NCBI GenBank assembly: GCA_964236695.1
Contig: CAXSFU010000008.1
Span: 1 to 64,000, forward strand
Direction: 5' to 3'
Length of the DNA: 64,000 bases
DNA from: CAXSEF01 sp964236695
GTDB lineage: Bacteria; Pseudomonadota; Alphaproteobacteria; Acetobacterales; Acetobacteraceae
The position numbers and the translations under genes are program-made. Below are positions 33,729-41,884 of the stretch, piece by piece. Within the stretch, counting starts at the first letter, position 1; each line of letters opens with the position of its first letter. The notes under the pieces are model-generated. The model ran no database searches and was not told the origin of the DNA. It saw nothing but the letters and a program-made list of their open reading frames with translations.

Positions 33729-36350
33729 TCACAGGAACATCTGCGGGGATGCCGCCGACACGTGCAGCAGCGACACCTGCGTCCCGTCCGCGAACGACAG
33801 GATCGTTGCGCTTCCCGATACGACCGCGTGCGCGGATGCGTCCGCCGCTGCCGCACCGCCATAGCCCTGCAGCATCAGGTGGTCCTCGCCCGGCCGGAAA
33901 TCGGTGATCACGCTGTGCCCGCCCGCACCGCCCGCCACGAACACGAACAGGTTCGCGCTTCCCGTGCCGCCGGCGAGCGTGGCGTTGCCGCGCCCCGCAT
34001 ACACGATGTCGGCACCGGTGCCGCCGAGGATCGTGTCGTCGCCGGAACCTGCGAAGATCGTGTGCGCGCCCGACCCGCCGCTGCCGTCCAGCATGTCGCT
34101 GCCGGCGCCCGCCACCACCAGGTCGGAGCCGTCGCCGCCGAACGTGGCCAGCGTGCCAGGACCCGCCATCACCAGGCTGAACCCCGAGCCCGTGGTCACC
34201 GTGCTGTCGGCGCCCGCGTAGTACTGCCCGCCGCCGGCCGACGCCCAGATCGTGTCGCCGCCATGGCCGATCACCGTGGCGGTGCCGCTGCCGCCCACGA
34301 AGCTCGACCCCTGGCCGGTGAAGAACACCGTGTCGCCCGCACCGCCGTACACAGTCGCGGCACCCGCACCGCCGACCACCGTGCTGCCGGCCGACAGGTC
34401 CGCGACATCGAGCGTCGCCGACTGCGCATACACCAGGGCGCCCGGCCCGGCCGCGGCCACATGCACCACGCCCGCGCCGGCCATCACCGTGTCCTGCCCG
34501 TGCAGCGACACGCCGTCCGCGCCGACGGCGTGCGGCTGCAGGTCGACCAGCGACGCGCCGGTGCCGGTGTCGATGACGCTGGCGCCCCGCCCCGCCGTCA
34601 GCACGTCCGCGCCATTGCCGCCGCGGATCGTGCACGGCCCCTCGCCGCCGGTGATCGTGCACGCGCCCGTCTGCGCGGCGGTCACCGAGACCGCGGCCGA
34701 GACGCCGTCGAAGCTCGCGCTGGTCAGCCCGCCGGCCACATGCACCGCGACGCCGTCCAGCGTGCCATCGCCGCCGTCGAGGTCGAGCGAGGTCGCCCCC
34801 GTCATGTCGCCTGCCACGATCAGCGCCGTGGCGCCGCCGCCGCCCACAACACGGCGCGACGCGTCGGCCAGCGCGAGCTGCGCGAACTCCGGCGTGTACA
34901 CCAGCGGTGCCGCGACGACGCCGCCGTCGAGCCGCAGCGACCATCCGGACAGCGTGCCGGCGTCGCGGCCCGCCGCGTCCTGCACCTCGAGGTGCCACAC
35001 GCCCTGCGCCGACTCGCCGAGGAAGGCGTTGGAGTCGATCGTCAGGCCGGCGACCGAACGCCCGCCGGTCCGGTCGGCGCCGTCCGCGAACCCCGCGCGG
35101 TCCAGCAGAACCGATCGCGTGCCGTCCGGCGACACCAGCACGATCCGCGCGTCCGCCACCGGCAGCGACGCAGCGCCCAGCGTGACCTCGGCATGCTGCA
35201 CCCGCAGCGCGCCCGCAGCCGCCGCCGACAGCGCGGTCACGCCCGCGCCGACCGCGCCGCCGGTCCCCGCCGCGCCGACGCTCGCCTGGTTCGCCGTGGT
35301 GGAGCGCGCGGTCCAGGCGCGCGCGATCTGCACCGCGGTCTCCGCGTCCACCGCGCCGAAGCCGACGTCGTCGGAGAAGTGCCGACCCCCGCCATTCCAG
35401 TCAGACGCCGCGTCGGGCGCCGCGCCCGACGCGGACGCCTGCGGCATGTAGGCGGAGTCGGCGAGGATCTCCTGAACGTCGCGCCAGCCCAGCCCGGGGT
35501 TGGCCTGCAGCATCATCGCCACGATGCCGCTGACCTCCGGCGCCGCATACGAGGTGCCCGACACGCTCGCCGCCCCGCCGCCTGGCGTGGTGGTCAGCAC
35601 GTCGGTGGCCGCCGCAGCCACCAGCAGCCCCGCGCCGCGCGTGGAGAACGACGACACCACGCCGCCCGCGTCGATGCCTGCGACCGCGATCACGCGCGCG
35701 TCGTCGGCGATGGCGTGCAGCCCGAGGTCGTCGCCGTCCGCGCGATCGTTGCCGCCGGCGAACACGATCGTGGTGCCGAGCCCGCCGCGCCCGTCCGCCA
35801 CCGCGCCGGCCACCGCCGCCGACCAGCCGGCCAGCACCGGGCTGCCGGCGACGTCCGCCTCGCCCGCCGCAACGCTCCACGATGCGTTCACCACGTCCGA
35901 GACGCCGGCGGCATAGGCCAGCCCCTGCGCCAGCGCCGCGAGATCGGTTTCCGCCCCGAACGACTCGCGGATGCCCACCAGGGTCGCGCCCGGTGCCATG
36001 CCGACCGGCCCGCCCGCCCCGGACGCCGCGCCGAGGTCGCCGGCGGTGGTGGTGCCGTGCGAAGCGCCCGCCGCCTCGATGATCGCCGTGATGCCGCCCG
36101 CCGCCGCCCCGCCCGCGAACGAGCGCGACAGCGCGAGGTCGAGCCGCCCGGACAGCGAGGGGTCGGTCACGTCGAACCCGTCGTCGATCAGCGATGCGGC
36201 GATGCCGGTGCCGTCCGCCCACGCCCAGGCCTGCGTCACGTTGGCGCCGCCGCCCGCGCCGGTCGCGTAGTCGTGCCCGGCGAGCTGCCCCTCCATGGCG
36301 ATCCAGGCGGCGTCGGCGGCGGCGGGCTGGAAGGCGGGCTGGATCGACAT
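33729..36350 (-). CDS. S8 (subtilisin) protease with P domain and RTX-type C-terminus
   Basis: An 873-residue predicted extracellular protease. Catalytic triad: Asp56 (SLIDDGFD), His98 (GASHGTTTAGD), Ser267 (SGTSYAAPEVSG), with oxyanion Asn201 (AGGNDR). Residues about 375-480 are a proprotein-convertase P domain (GALRVQHAEV...GVWHLEVQDAAGRDAGTLSGWSLRL). From about 560 it is a Gly/Asp-rich beta-roll with RTX-like units (GAGSDMLDG, GSGDDTILGG, GTGADIVYAG), closing with SVITDFRPGEDHLMLQGY. There is no N-terminal signal peptide, so type I secretion is inferred; no exporter lies nearby. ACAGG precedes the ATG by 7 nt. Confidence 0.9.
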   Translation of the reverse strand: MSIQPAFQPAAADAAWIAMEGQLAGHDYATGAGGGANVTQAWAWADGTGIAASLIDDGFDVTDPSLSGRLDLALSRSFAGGAAAGGITAIIEAAGASHGTTTAGDLGAASGAGGPVGMAPGATLVGIRESFGAETDLAALAQGLAYAAGVSDVVNASWSVAAGEADVAGSPVLAGWSAAVAGAVADGRGGLGTTIVFAGGNDRADGDDLGLHAIADDARVIAVAGIDAGGVVSSFSTRGAGLLVAAAATDVLTTTPGGGAASVSGTSYAAPEVSGIVAMMLQANPGLGWRDVQEILADSAYMPQASASGAAPDAASDWNGGGRHFSDDVGFGAVDAETAVQIARAWTARSTTANQASVGAAGTGGAVGAGVTALSAAAAGALRVQHAEVTLGAASLPVADARIVLVSPDGTRSVLLDRAGFADGADRTGGRSVAGLTIDSNAFLGESAQGVWHLEVQDAAGRDAGTLSGWSLRLDGGVVAAPLVYTPEFAQLALADASRRVVGGGGATALIVAGDMTGATSLDLDGGDGTLDGVAVHVAGGLTSASFDGVSAAVSVTAAQTGACTITGGEGPCTIRGGNGADVLTAGRGASVIDTGTGASLVDLQPHAVGADGVSLHGQDTVMAGAGVVHVAAAGPGALVYAQSATLDVADLSAGSTVVGGAGAATVYGGAGDTVFFTGQGSSFVGGSGTATVIGHGGDTIWASAGGGQYYAGADSTVTTGSGFSLVMAGPGTLATFGGDGSDLVVAGAGSDMLDGSGGSGAHTIFAGSGDDTILGGTGADIVYAGRGNATLAGGTGSANLFVFVAGGAGGHSVITDFRPGEDHLMLQGYGGAAAADASAHAVVSGSATILSFADGTQVSLLHVSAASPQMFL

Positions 36351-36358
36351 GCGTTAAC

Positions 36359-36605
36359 CTGTTCAAACAGGGCGTGGATCGACTGTCCCGGGACGGAGGC
36401 GCCACGGGCGGCAACGGCAGGTGCAGGCAGGGCCGCGCCCCGGAGACGGGCACGGGCCAGGATCGCGAAAGCCGGGTCAGCCGGGGCGGAGCGGTGCCAT
36501 CGGGCGGGTCCTTGCGGCGGCGTCGCCCGGGACAGGGGCAGCGGCGAGGTCCTGCCGGCATTTTGGCCAGCGCGTCGGTGACCAGGAGATTAACCGATCC
36601 GTTAA
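36359..36605. promoter_or_regulatory. Divergent intergenic region with two palindromes
   Basis: Between the protease and the dppC-like starts. CCTGTT-CA-AACAGG (36359-36372) lies 9 nt upstream of the protease start, and TTAAC-CGATCC-GTTAA (36590-36605) about 20 nt upstream of dppC. Either may be an operator; no clear -35/-10 pair was seen. No gene fits in this 275-bp gap. Confidence 0.4.
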
Positions 36606-36625
36606 CGAGTGGGAAGCTTATTGAG

Positions 36626-37537
36626 ATGCGTGTCGCCACCTTCCTGCTCGTCCTGATTGTGTCAGCCAGCCTGTCTGCACCCTGGTATGCCGCCTGCGTG
36701 TCCGGCACCGACCCGTTCCGCTCCACCCCCGCCGGCCACCTCGCCGGCCCCGGCTCGCCCGCGCTGCTCGCGGTGCAGGAGGGCGGGCTCGGCGTGGTGC
36801 CGGCCGGACCCGGCTGGCGCGGCGCCTACCTGCTCGGCGCCGACGCCCAGGGCCGCGACGTGGCGGCCCGCCTGCTCTACGGCGGCCGCGCCTCGCTGCT
36901 GGTCTCCGGCGGCGCCACGCTGCTGTGCATGGCGGCCGCCACCCTGCTCGGCCTGCTCGCCGGCTTCTCGGGCGGCTGGGTGGACGCGCTGCTGGCCCGC
37001 GCGCTGGACCTGCTGTGGGCGTTTCCTGTGTTCCTGCTGGCGATCTCGCTCGCCGTGGTGTCGCTGCAGGGCGGCCTGTCGCTCGGCCCGCTGCACGTGG
37101 CACCTGACAGCCTGCTTCTGCCCACCCTGATCATCGCGGTCGCCTACGTCCCCTACGTCGCCCGCCCGGTGCGCGCCCAGGTCCTCGCCCTGTCGCGCGC
37201 CGAGTTCGTCACCGCGGCGCGCGTCGGCGGCGCCACGCCGGCGCGCATCCTGGCGCGCGAGCTGCTGCCCGGCGTGGTGCCGACCCTGCTCGCCTTCGCG
37301 CCCCTGGTGCTGGCGATCAGCCTGCTCACCGAGTCCGCGCTGTCGTTCCTCGGCATCGGCGTGCAGCCCCCCGCCGCGAGCTGGGGCAGCCTGATCCACG
37401 AGGGCCTCGACCTGCTGTTCCTGCGCCCGCTGGTGGCGATCCTGCCGGGTCTGGCGATCGGCCTCACCGTGCTGTCGCTGAACCTGCTGGCCGAGGCGAT
37501 TCAGGCCCGCATCGACCCGCGAAAGGGCACGCCATGA
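36626..37537 (+). CDS. ABC transporter permease, DppC/OppC type
   Basis: A 303-residue inner-membrane subunit of a peptide/nickel-type ABC importer. It has the DppC-type loop LGADAQGRDVAARLLYGGRASLLVSG, several transmembrane helices, and the ATPase-contacting EAA motif EFVTAARVGGATPARILARELLPGVV, followed by TESALSFLGIGVQPPAASWGSL. The start MRVATFLLVL is chosen because the much longer open frame upstream is intergenic. Its TGA lies inside CCATGACC, the 8-mer that recurs at the start of the next permease. It precedes the DppB-type gene, the reverse of the usual B-C order; no ATPase or binding protein is present. Confidence 0.9.
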   Translation: MRVATFLLVLIVSASLSAPWYAACVSGTDPFRSTPAGHLAGPGSPALLAVQEGGLGVVPAGPGWRGAYLLGADAQGRDVAARLLYGGRASLLVSGGATLLCMAAATLLGLLAGFSGGWVDALLARALDLLWAFPVFLLAISLAVVSLQGGLSLGPLHVAPDSLLLPTLIIAVAYVPYVARPVRAQVLALSRAEFVTAARVGGATPARILARELLPGVVPTLLAFAPLVLAISLLTESALSFLGIGVQPPAASWGSLIHEGLDLLFLRPLVAILPGLAIGLTVLSLNLLAEAIQARIDPRKGTP

Positions 37538-37539
37538 CC

Positions 37540-37677
37540 AGAAGGCAAGCAAGGTCGGGCTCTGCCCGAACCCGCCAAAGGGCCGAGCCCTTTGGAAACC
37601 CCCTCCTTAAGAATCGGATTCCAAAGGCCTGCCTTTGGCGGAGTTTGAGGCAGAGCCTCAACCTTGCTTGCCTGGCC
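37540..37677. repeat. Complete type-1 element with 8-bp flanking duplication
   Basis: A 138-bp copy bounded by CCATGACC on both sides (37532-37539 and 37678-37685). Terminal inverted repeats GGCAAGCAAGGT / ACCTTGCTTGCC start 3-5 nt inside. Modules: GGGC-TCT-GCCC, CCAAAGGG..CCCTTTGG, CCAAAGGC..GCCTTTGG, TTGAGGC-AGA-GCCTCAA. It splits what looks like an ancestral ATGA overlap of two permease genes. Confidence 0.92.
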
Positions 37678-37679
37678 CC

Positions 37680-38645
37680 ATGACCGCCGCCCTGCTGCGC
37701 CGCCTCCTGCAGGCGCTCGCCGTCGTCCTCGCGCTCAGCGTCGTGGTGTTCCTGATCTTCTTCGCGACCCCCGGCGCCGACCCCGCAGCCCGCCTGGCCG
37801 GCCGCGGCGCGTCCCCGGAAACGCTGGCCGCCGTGCGGCACGGCTTCGCGCTCGACCGCCCCCTGGTCGTGCAGTACGGCCTGATGATGCGCCACCTGTT
37901 CGTGGACCGCGACCTCGCCTCCTTCGTCAACCGCGGCCAGCTGGTGATCCCCACGCTGCTTGCCGCCGCCCCGGTGACGCTGGCGCTGGTCGGCGGCGCG
38001 GCCGTGCTGTGGATCGCCGGCGCGCTCGCCATCGCCCTGCCCTCGGCCGCCCGGCCCGGCGGGGTCGCCGACCGCGTGCTCGGCGGCCTCGGCCTGCTGG
38101 CGCTGTCCGTGCCGGTGTTCTGGCTCGGCGAGGTCACGACCCTGGTGGCGCAGGGCCCGCTGCACCGAACGCTGTTCGCCTGGGTGCCGCCCGCCGGCCT
38201 GCCGCCGCACGGCCTGCCCGCCTGGATCGCCACCCTGGCGCTGCCCTGCGCCACCCTCGCCGCCTCCTACGCCGGCCTCTACGGCCGCGTGCTGCGCGCC
38301 AGCCTCATCGAGGCCTGGGGCGCCGACCACGTCCGCACCGCCCGCGCCAAAGGCATCCCCGAGCGCCAAGTCGTGCTCCGCCACGTGCTGCGCTGCTCGC
38401 TGGCCACCGCGGTCGCTCTGTTCGGCCTGGACTTCGGCGCGCTGGTCGGCGGCGGCACCGTGCTGACCGAGGTGGTCTTCGACCTGCACGGCGTCGGCCG
38501 CCTCACCTACGACGCCATGACGCAGTTCGACCTGCCGATGATCCTGGCCACCGTGATCTACGCCTCGGTGTTCGTGGTCGCCGCCAGCGCCGCGGTGGAT
38601 GTCGCATACCTGGCGCTCGATCCGAGGCTGCGGGAAGCGCGGTAG
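37680..38645 (+). CDS. ABC transporter permease, DppB/OppB type
   Basis: A 321-residue partner permease. The DppB signatures are LLRRLLQALAVVLALSVVVFLIFFATPGADPA, then LGLDRPLVVQYG-like (HGFALDRPLVVQYGLMMRHL), and the EAA loop DHVRTARAKGIPERQVVLRHVLRCSLATAV; GTVLTEVVFDLHGVGRLTYDAM is the C-terminal hallmark. The start MTAALLRRLL at 37680 lies in the right copy of CCATGACC; the upstream frame to 37635 is repeat DNA. Loss of overlap with dppC and of a clear ribosome site (CTTGCCTGGCCCC) may lower its expression. The substrate is unknown. Confidence 0.9.
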   Translation: MTAALLRRLLQALAVVLALSVVVFLIFFATPGADPAARLAGRGASPETLAAVRHGFALDRPLVVQYGLMMRHLFVDRDLASFVNRGQLVIPTLLAAAPVTLALVGGAAVLWIAGALAIALPSAARPGGVADRVLGGLGLLALSVPVFWLGEVTTLVAQGPLHRTLFAWVPPAGLPPHGLPAWIATLALPCATLAASYAGLYGRVLRASLIEAWGADHVRTARAKGIPERQVVLRHVLRCSLATAVALFGLDFGALVGGGTVLTEVVFDLHGVGRLTYDAMTQFDLPMILATVIYASVFVVAASAAVDVAYLALDPRLREAR

Positions 38646-38647
38646 GG

Positions 38648-38860
38648 AGCAAGGCCAGGGCTCTGCCCTGGACCCGCCAGGGGCGGAGATGGCCAAAGGT
38701 TCCGACGATCCGCTTGGATCGTTGGAAAGGCCACCGGAGGGAGCGCCCCTGGACCGGCATCCGGAAGGCGCGCGAACCGCGGCGTCAGGACTCCGAACCC
38801 GGAGGAGGTTTCCAGGGGCGGACCTTTTGCGAGTCGAGGGCGGAGCCTTCGCCTTTCTTG
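38648..38860. repeat. Type-1 palindromic spacer element with C module
   Basis: GGAGCAAGG left end, A hairpin CCAGGGC-TCT-GCCCTGG, then a C hairpin (TTCCGACGATCC/GGATCGTTGGAA) and a GGAGGTTTCCAGGGGCGG segment, ending near GCCTTTCTTGG beside the tetR-type stop. Confidence 0.82.
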
Positions 38861-38861
38861 G

Positions 38862-39491
38862 CTACGCCGCCGGCAGGTGCTGGACCAGGATCGCCTGCAG
38901 CGTGTGCGTGGCCACGTCGAGCACCGCCGTGTCGCCCGCGACCATCATCGCCGCCATCGCGCCGTCGAGGACGAGCAGGATCTGGCGGGCCAGCAGGTCC
39001 GGGCTGGATGCCCCGGCGCCGCGCGCCTCCTCGGCAAGCCCGGCGAGCACGAGCCGGTGGTGGCCTGCGGCAATCTCGCGGATCCAGGGCTCGCCCTTGG
39101 TGTGCTCGGCGGCGGCGTTGATGAACGCGCAGCCGGTGAAGCCGGTCTCGCGGAACCACGGCCCGAGCACCGCGACGGCTTGGCCGAGGCGGTCGGCCGG
39201 CGTCGGCGCCGACGCCCCCAGCGCGGAGAAGAACCGCCCGCGCCAGGCCTCTCCCTCCTCGTGCAGCACGACGCGCACCAGCGCCTCCTTGGAGCCGAAG
39301 CGGCTGTAGAGCGTCATCTTCGACGCGCCGGCCAGCGTCAGGATGCGGTCGATCCCGGTGGCGTGGATGCCGTCGCGGCAGAACAGCTCGCGCGCCACGG
39401 CAAGGATGCGTTCGTGGGGCGGGGCCATGACAGGATCGGCCACGCGCGGCTGCGGCGGGTCCTGCTCCACCTGGTCCGGCAGCCGCTGCAT
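38862..39491 (-). CDS. TetR/AcrR-family transcriptional regulator
   Basis: A 209-residue repressor. The helix-turn-helix is ERILAVARELFCRDGIHATGIDRILTLAGASKMTLYSRFGSKEALV (about 27-72); the rest is a helical ligand-binding domain with Cys in FTGCAFINAAAEHT that could sense electrophiles. Start 39491 has GGAAGG 9 nt upstream; an internal ATG (MAPPHERIL) is the alternative. It is divergent from the OsmC gene, and the 315-bp gap holds a TAGAC-like palindrome (39723-39747), so it probably controls the OsmC-flavoprotein unit and itself. Confidence 0.92.
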   Translation of the reverse strand: MQRLPDQVEQDPPQPRVADPVMAPPHERILAVARELFCRDGIHATGIDRILTLAGASKMTLYSRFGSKEALVRVVLHEEGEAWRGRFFSALGASAPTPADRLGQAVAVLGPWFRETGFTGCAFINAAAEHTKGEPWIREIAAGHHRLVLAGLAEEARGAGASSPDLLARQILLVLDGAMAAMMVAGDTAVLDVATHTLQAILVQHLPAA

Positions 39492-39722
39492 ACGAAAACG
39501 CCTTCCGTGAAGCGCCCTGCCTCAAATCCGGGCAGGGCCGGGTCGCGGGCCAGCCCAGCGGCGCGCATGCAAGTCTCGCCACTCGCGCACGGCCGGTCAA
39601 CCAAGCCGCCGTCCACGGCCATTCCCCGATGGTGTGGCGACCATCGAGGGAATCAAGGCGCGGCATTGACCGGGCCGGGCGAAGCGCCACCTCGGCGTGG
39701 CACGGGCCTTGCTGACATCCGT

Positions 39723-39747
39723 CCGGCAGACTGACCTGTCTGTCCGG
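39723..39747. promoter_or_regulatory. Candidate TetR operator upstream of the OsmC gene
   Basis: CAGAC-TGACCT-GTCTG is a 16-bp inverted repeat (39727-39742) inside CCGG...CCGG, 60-65 bp upstream of the OsmC start. Arm and spacer lengths match NemR-type boxes (TAGAC-N6-GTCTA). Apart from this, the 39492-39806 gap shows no gene or repeat. Confidence 0.6.
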
Positions 39748-39806
39748 CGTGGACCGGTGTAGGCTCCAGGCGTCGGCATCCCGCCGGCCCCGCAGGGAGA
39801 TCCGCG

Positions 39807-40406
39807 ATGAGCGCGACCACGAAGACCCAGCCCCCGGCAGAGGCTCAGCCCACCATGGCCCAGCCTGGAACGGCCCAGCCTGCTACGGCCATGACCTCCT
39901 GCCTGCAGCCGATCGACCGCGAGGGCCTGGACGGGCTGATCGCCAAGGGTCGTGCCGACCCGAAGGCGGTCAAGACCCTGAAGTGCCGCACCGTGGCCGA
40001 GGGCCGCTTCCGCCACCTCAACATGATCCGCACGCTCCCGGCCCACGTGATCGACGAGCCGCCGGTGCTGCTCGGCGACGACACCGCGCCAAACCCGTCC
40101 GAGGCGTCGCTCGCCGCCCTGGGCTCGTGCCTGGCCGTCGGCATCCACGCCAACGCCGTGGCGCGCAACATCACCATCAACAAGCTCGAGCTGGAGCTCG
40201 AGGCCGACATCAACATCACCTCGGTCTGGGGCACGGGCGACACCTCGCCCAAGCCGGTCGGCTTCGATGCCGTGCGGGTGAAGGTGCACCTCGACGCCGA
40301 CGCGCCGCAGGCCGAGCTGGACGCGCTGATCGCCCATGCCAAGGTTTGGTCTCCGGTGGCCAACACCTTCACCAAGCCGGTTGCGCTGACCGTGGACGCC
40401 GCCTGA
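39807..40406 (+). CDS. OsmC-family protein lacking the second redox Cys
   Basis: A 199-residue OsmC/Ohr-fold protein; the family reduces organic peroxides or handles sulfur compounds. It has a 30-residue polar extension (QPTMAQPGTAQPATAM), then the core GRFRHLNMIRTLPAHVIDEPPVLLGDD, PNPSEASLAALGSCLAVGIHANA (first Cys, about residue 109) and a C-terminal strand. Where Ohr/OsmC has the second Cys (H-x-x-CPV), this protein reads HAKVWSPVANTF, so the disulfide peroxidase cycle is not possible. It overlaps the flavoprotein start as TGATG, forming an operon. Confidence 0.88.
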   Translation: MSATTKTQPPAEAQPTMAQPGTAQPATAMTSCLQPIDREGLDGLIAKGRADPKAVKTLKCRTVAEGRFRHLNMIRTLPAHVIDEPPVLLGDDTAPNPSEASLAALGSCLAVGIHANAVARNITINKLELELEADINITSVWGTGDTSPKPVGFDAVRVKVHLDADAPQAELDALIAHAKVWSPVANTFTKPVALTVDAA

Positions 40407-41629
40407 TGCCGGGGGCGGCCCTGGCGGAGGCCCTGCCCGAGGCCGCCCCGCCCTCCCGCACCGTGCCGCGCGCCTCGGGTCTCGCATCCACCCGCGGCAG
40501 CCTGGCCGGCCACGGTGCGCCTGCCCACACTTCTCTCGACCGCGACGCCCTGCTGGGCGAGCTGCGCCGCATCGCGCGCGCCGAGCTGGCGCCGATCGCC
40601 GGGCGCGTCGACCGCGATGGCTTCTATCCCGAGGCGGCACTGCGCACCCTGGGCGAGGCCGGCGCCTTCGCCCTGCACCTGCGCGGGCCGGCGCCGCTCG
40701 GCCGTCCCGACCTGCCTGCCGCAATCGAGGCGACGGCCGCGATCTCGGCGGAGTGCATGTCGAGCGGCTTCTGCGCCTGGTGCCAGAACGCCAGCGGCTG
40801 GTACCTGGAGAACACCGCCAACGCCGGGCTGCGCGAACGACTGCAGCCCGGCATCGCCTCCGCCTCGCTGATGGGCGGCACCGGCCTGTCGAACCCGGTC
40901 AAGGCGCTGGCCGGCATCGAGACGCTCAAGCTCAAGGGCCGTCGCGTTCCCGGCGGTTGGCGCGTCTCGGGCACCCTGCCCTGGGTGTCCAACCTCGGCG
41001 AGGGCCACTGGTTCGGCACCATCTTCCGCGACGCCGAGGACGCGACGACCCGCGTGATGGCCATGGTGCGCTGCGGCGCGCCGGGCGTGGAGATCCGCCA
41101 GTCCATCAGGTTCATCGCGCTGGAAGGCACCGGGACCTACTCGATCCTGTTCCGTGATGCATTCATCCCCGAGGACGACCTGCTCGCCGACCCGCTCGGC
41201 GACACGGCGCGCCGCATCAAGCCGGGTTTCGTGCTGCTGCAGGCCGGCATGGCCCTGGGCGTGATCGAGGCGTGCCTGGCCTCGATGCGCCGCGACAACG
41301 TCCACTATGCGCGCATCAACGGCCACCTGCCGCTGCAGGCCGACGCGCTGCAGGACCAGCTCGGCACGCTGCGCGAACGGGTCCTGACCCTGGCGCAGAC
41401 GCCGCACGAGCCGGGGCCCGGCTACCTGCGCCGGGTGCTGGAGGCGCGCGTGGCGTGCAGCGAGCTGACGCTTGCGGCCAGCCAGGCGGCGATGATGCAT
41501 GCCGGCGCGCGCGGCTATCTCGAGGGCTCGGTGGTGTCGCGCCTGCAGCGCGAGGCCTGGTTCGTGGCGATCATCACGCCATCGATCCGCCATCTGCGCC
41601 ACGAGCTGGCGGCCATGGCCGCCGAATGA
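40406..41629 (+). CDS. Acyl-CoA dehydrogenase-like flavoprotein (SfnB/DszC-type branch possible)
   Basis: A 407-residue member of the acyl-CoA dehydrogenase superfamily. Recognisable segments are the N-terminal helical domain (LLGELRRIARAELAPIAGRVDRDGFYPEAALRTLGEAGAFALHL), FCAWCQNASGWYL, the central beta-domain (GWRVSGTLPWVSNLGEGHWFGTIFRD) and the C-terminal helical bundle (GFVLLQAGMALGVIEACLASM...GARGYLEGSVVSRLQREAWFVAIITPS). The usual catalytic Glu segment of acyl-CoA dehydrogenases is not evident, as in sulfur-acquisition flavin monooxygenases. Overlap with OsmC and proximity of a rhodanese and peroxiredoxin favour sulfur or thiol chemistry; this is inference. Confidence 0.8.
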   Translation: MPGAALAEALPEAAPPSRTVPRASGLASTRGSLAGHGAPAHTSLDRDALLGELRRIARAELAPIAGRVDRDGFYPEAALRTLGEAGAFALHLRGPAPLGRPDLPAAIEATAAISAECMSSGFCAWCQNASGWYLENTANAGLRERLQPGIASASLMGGTGLSNPVKALAGIETLKLKGRRVPGGWRVSGTLPWVSNLGEGHWFGTIFRDAEDATTRVMAMVRCGAPGVEIRQSIRFIALEGTGTYSILFRDAFIPEDDLLADPLGDTARRIKPGFVLLQAGMALGVIEACLASMRRDNVHYARINGHLPLQADALQDQLGTLRERVLTLAQTPHEPGPGYLRRVLEARVACSELTLAASQAAMMHAGARGYLEGSVVSRLQREAWFVAIITPSIRHLRHELAAMAAE

Positions 41630-41767
41630 ACCTGTGGCGACCGTCCGACGATCGGGCGGGATCACTTCGGCCCGGTCGGCTCCCGTCACCGGCGGTGTGC
41701 CAACCGGCGTTCCGCCGGTCCGTCCACCGCGATCGTTTGTTGGTCGCAACCGAAGCCGCGCCGCCCG

Positions 41768-41863
41768 GCCTGCCGCTTGCAGGCACCTCCCCGAGCCTGC
41801 CGCGTGCAGGCATCGTGCGAGGCCTGCCGCGCAGGCCGCCACCCCCGGCCTGACCTGCAGGCC
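41768..41863 (+). repeat. Four-unit hairpin array before the rhodanese gene
   Basis: Four short palindromes of form GCCTGC-N3..5-GCAGGC start at 41768, 41795, 41821 and 41847, a period of 26-27 nt. Arms are near identical while 9-10 nt spacers vary. They fill the 5' side of the rhodanese gene, ending about 20 nt before its start. They may be a leader RNA structure or a tandem protein-binding array. Confidence 0.7.
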
Positions 41864-41884
41864 GCCACACAGAGGAGCATGCCC

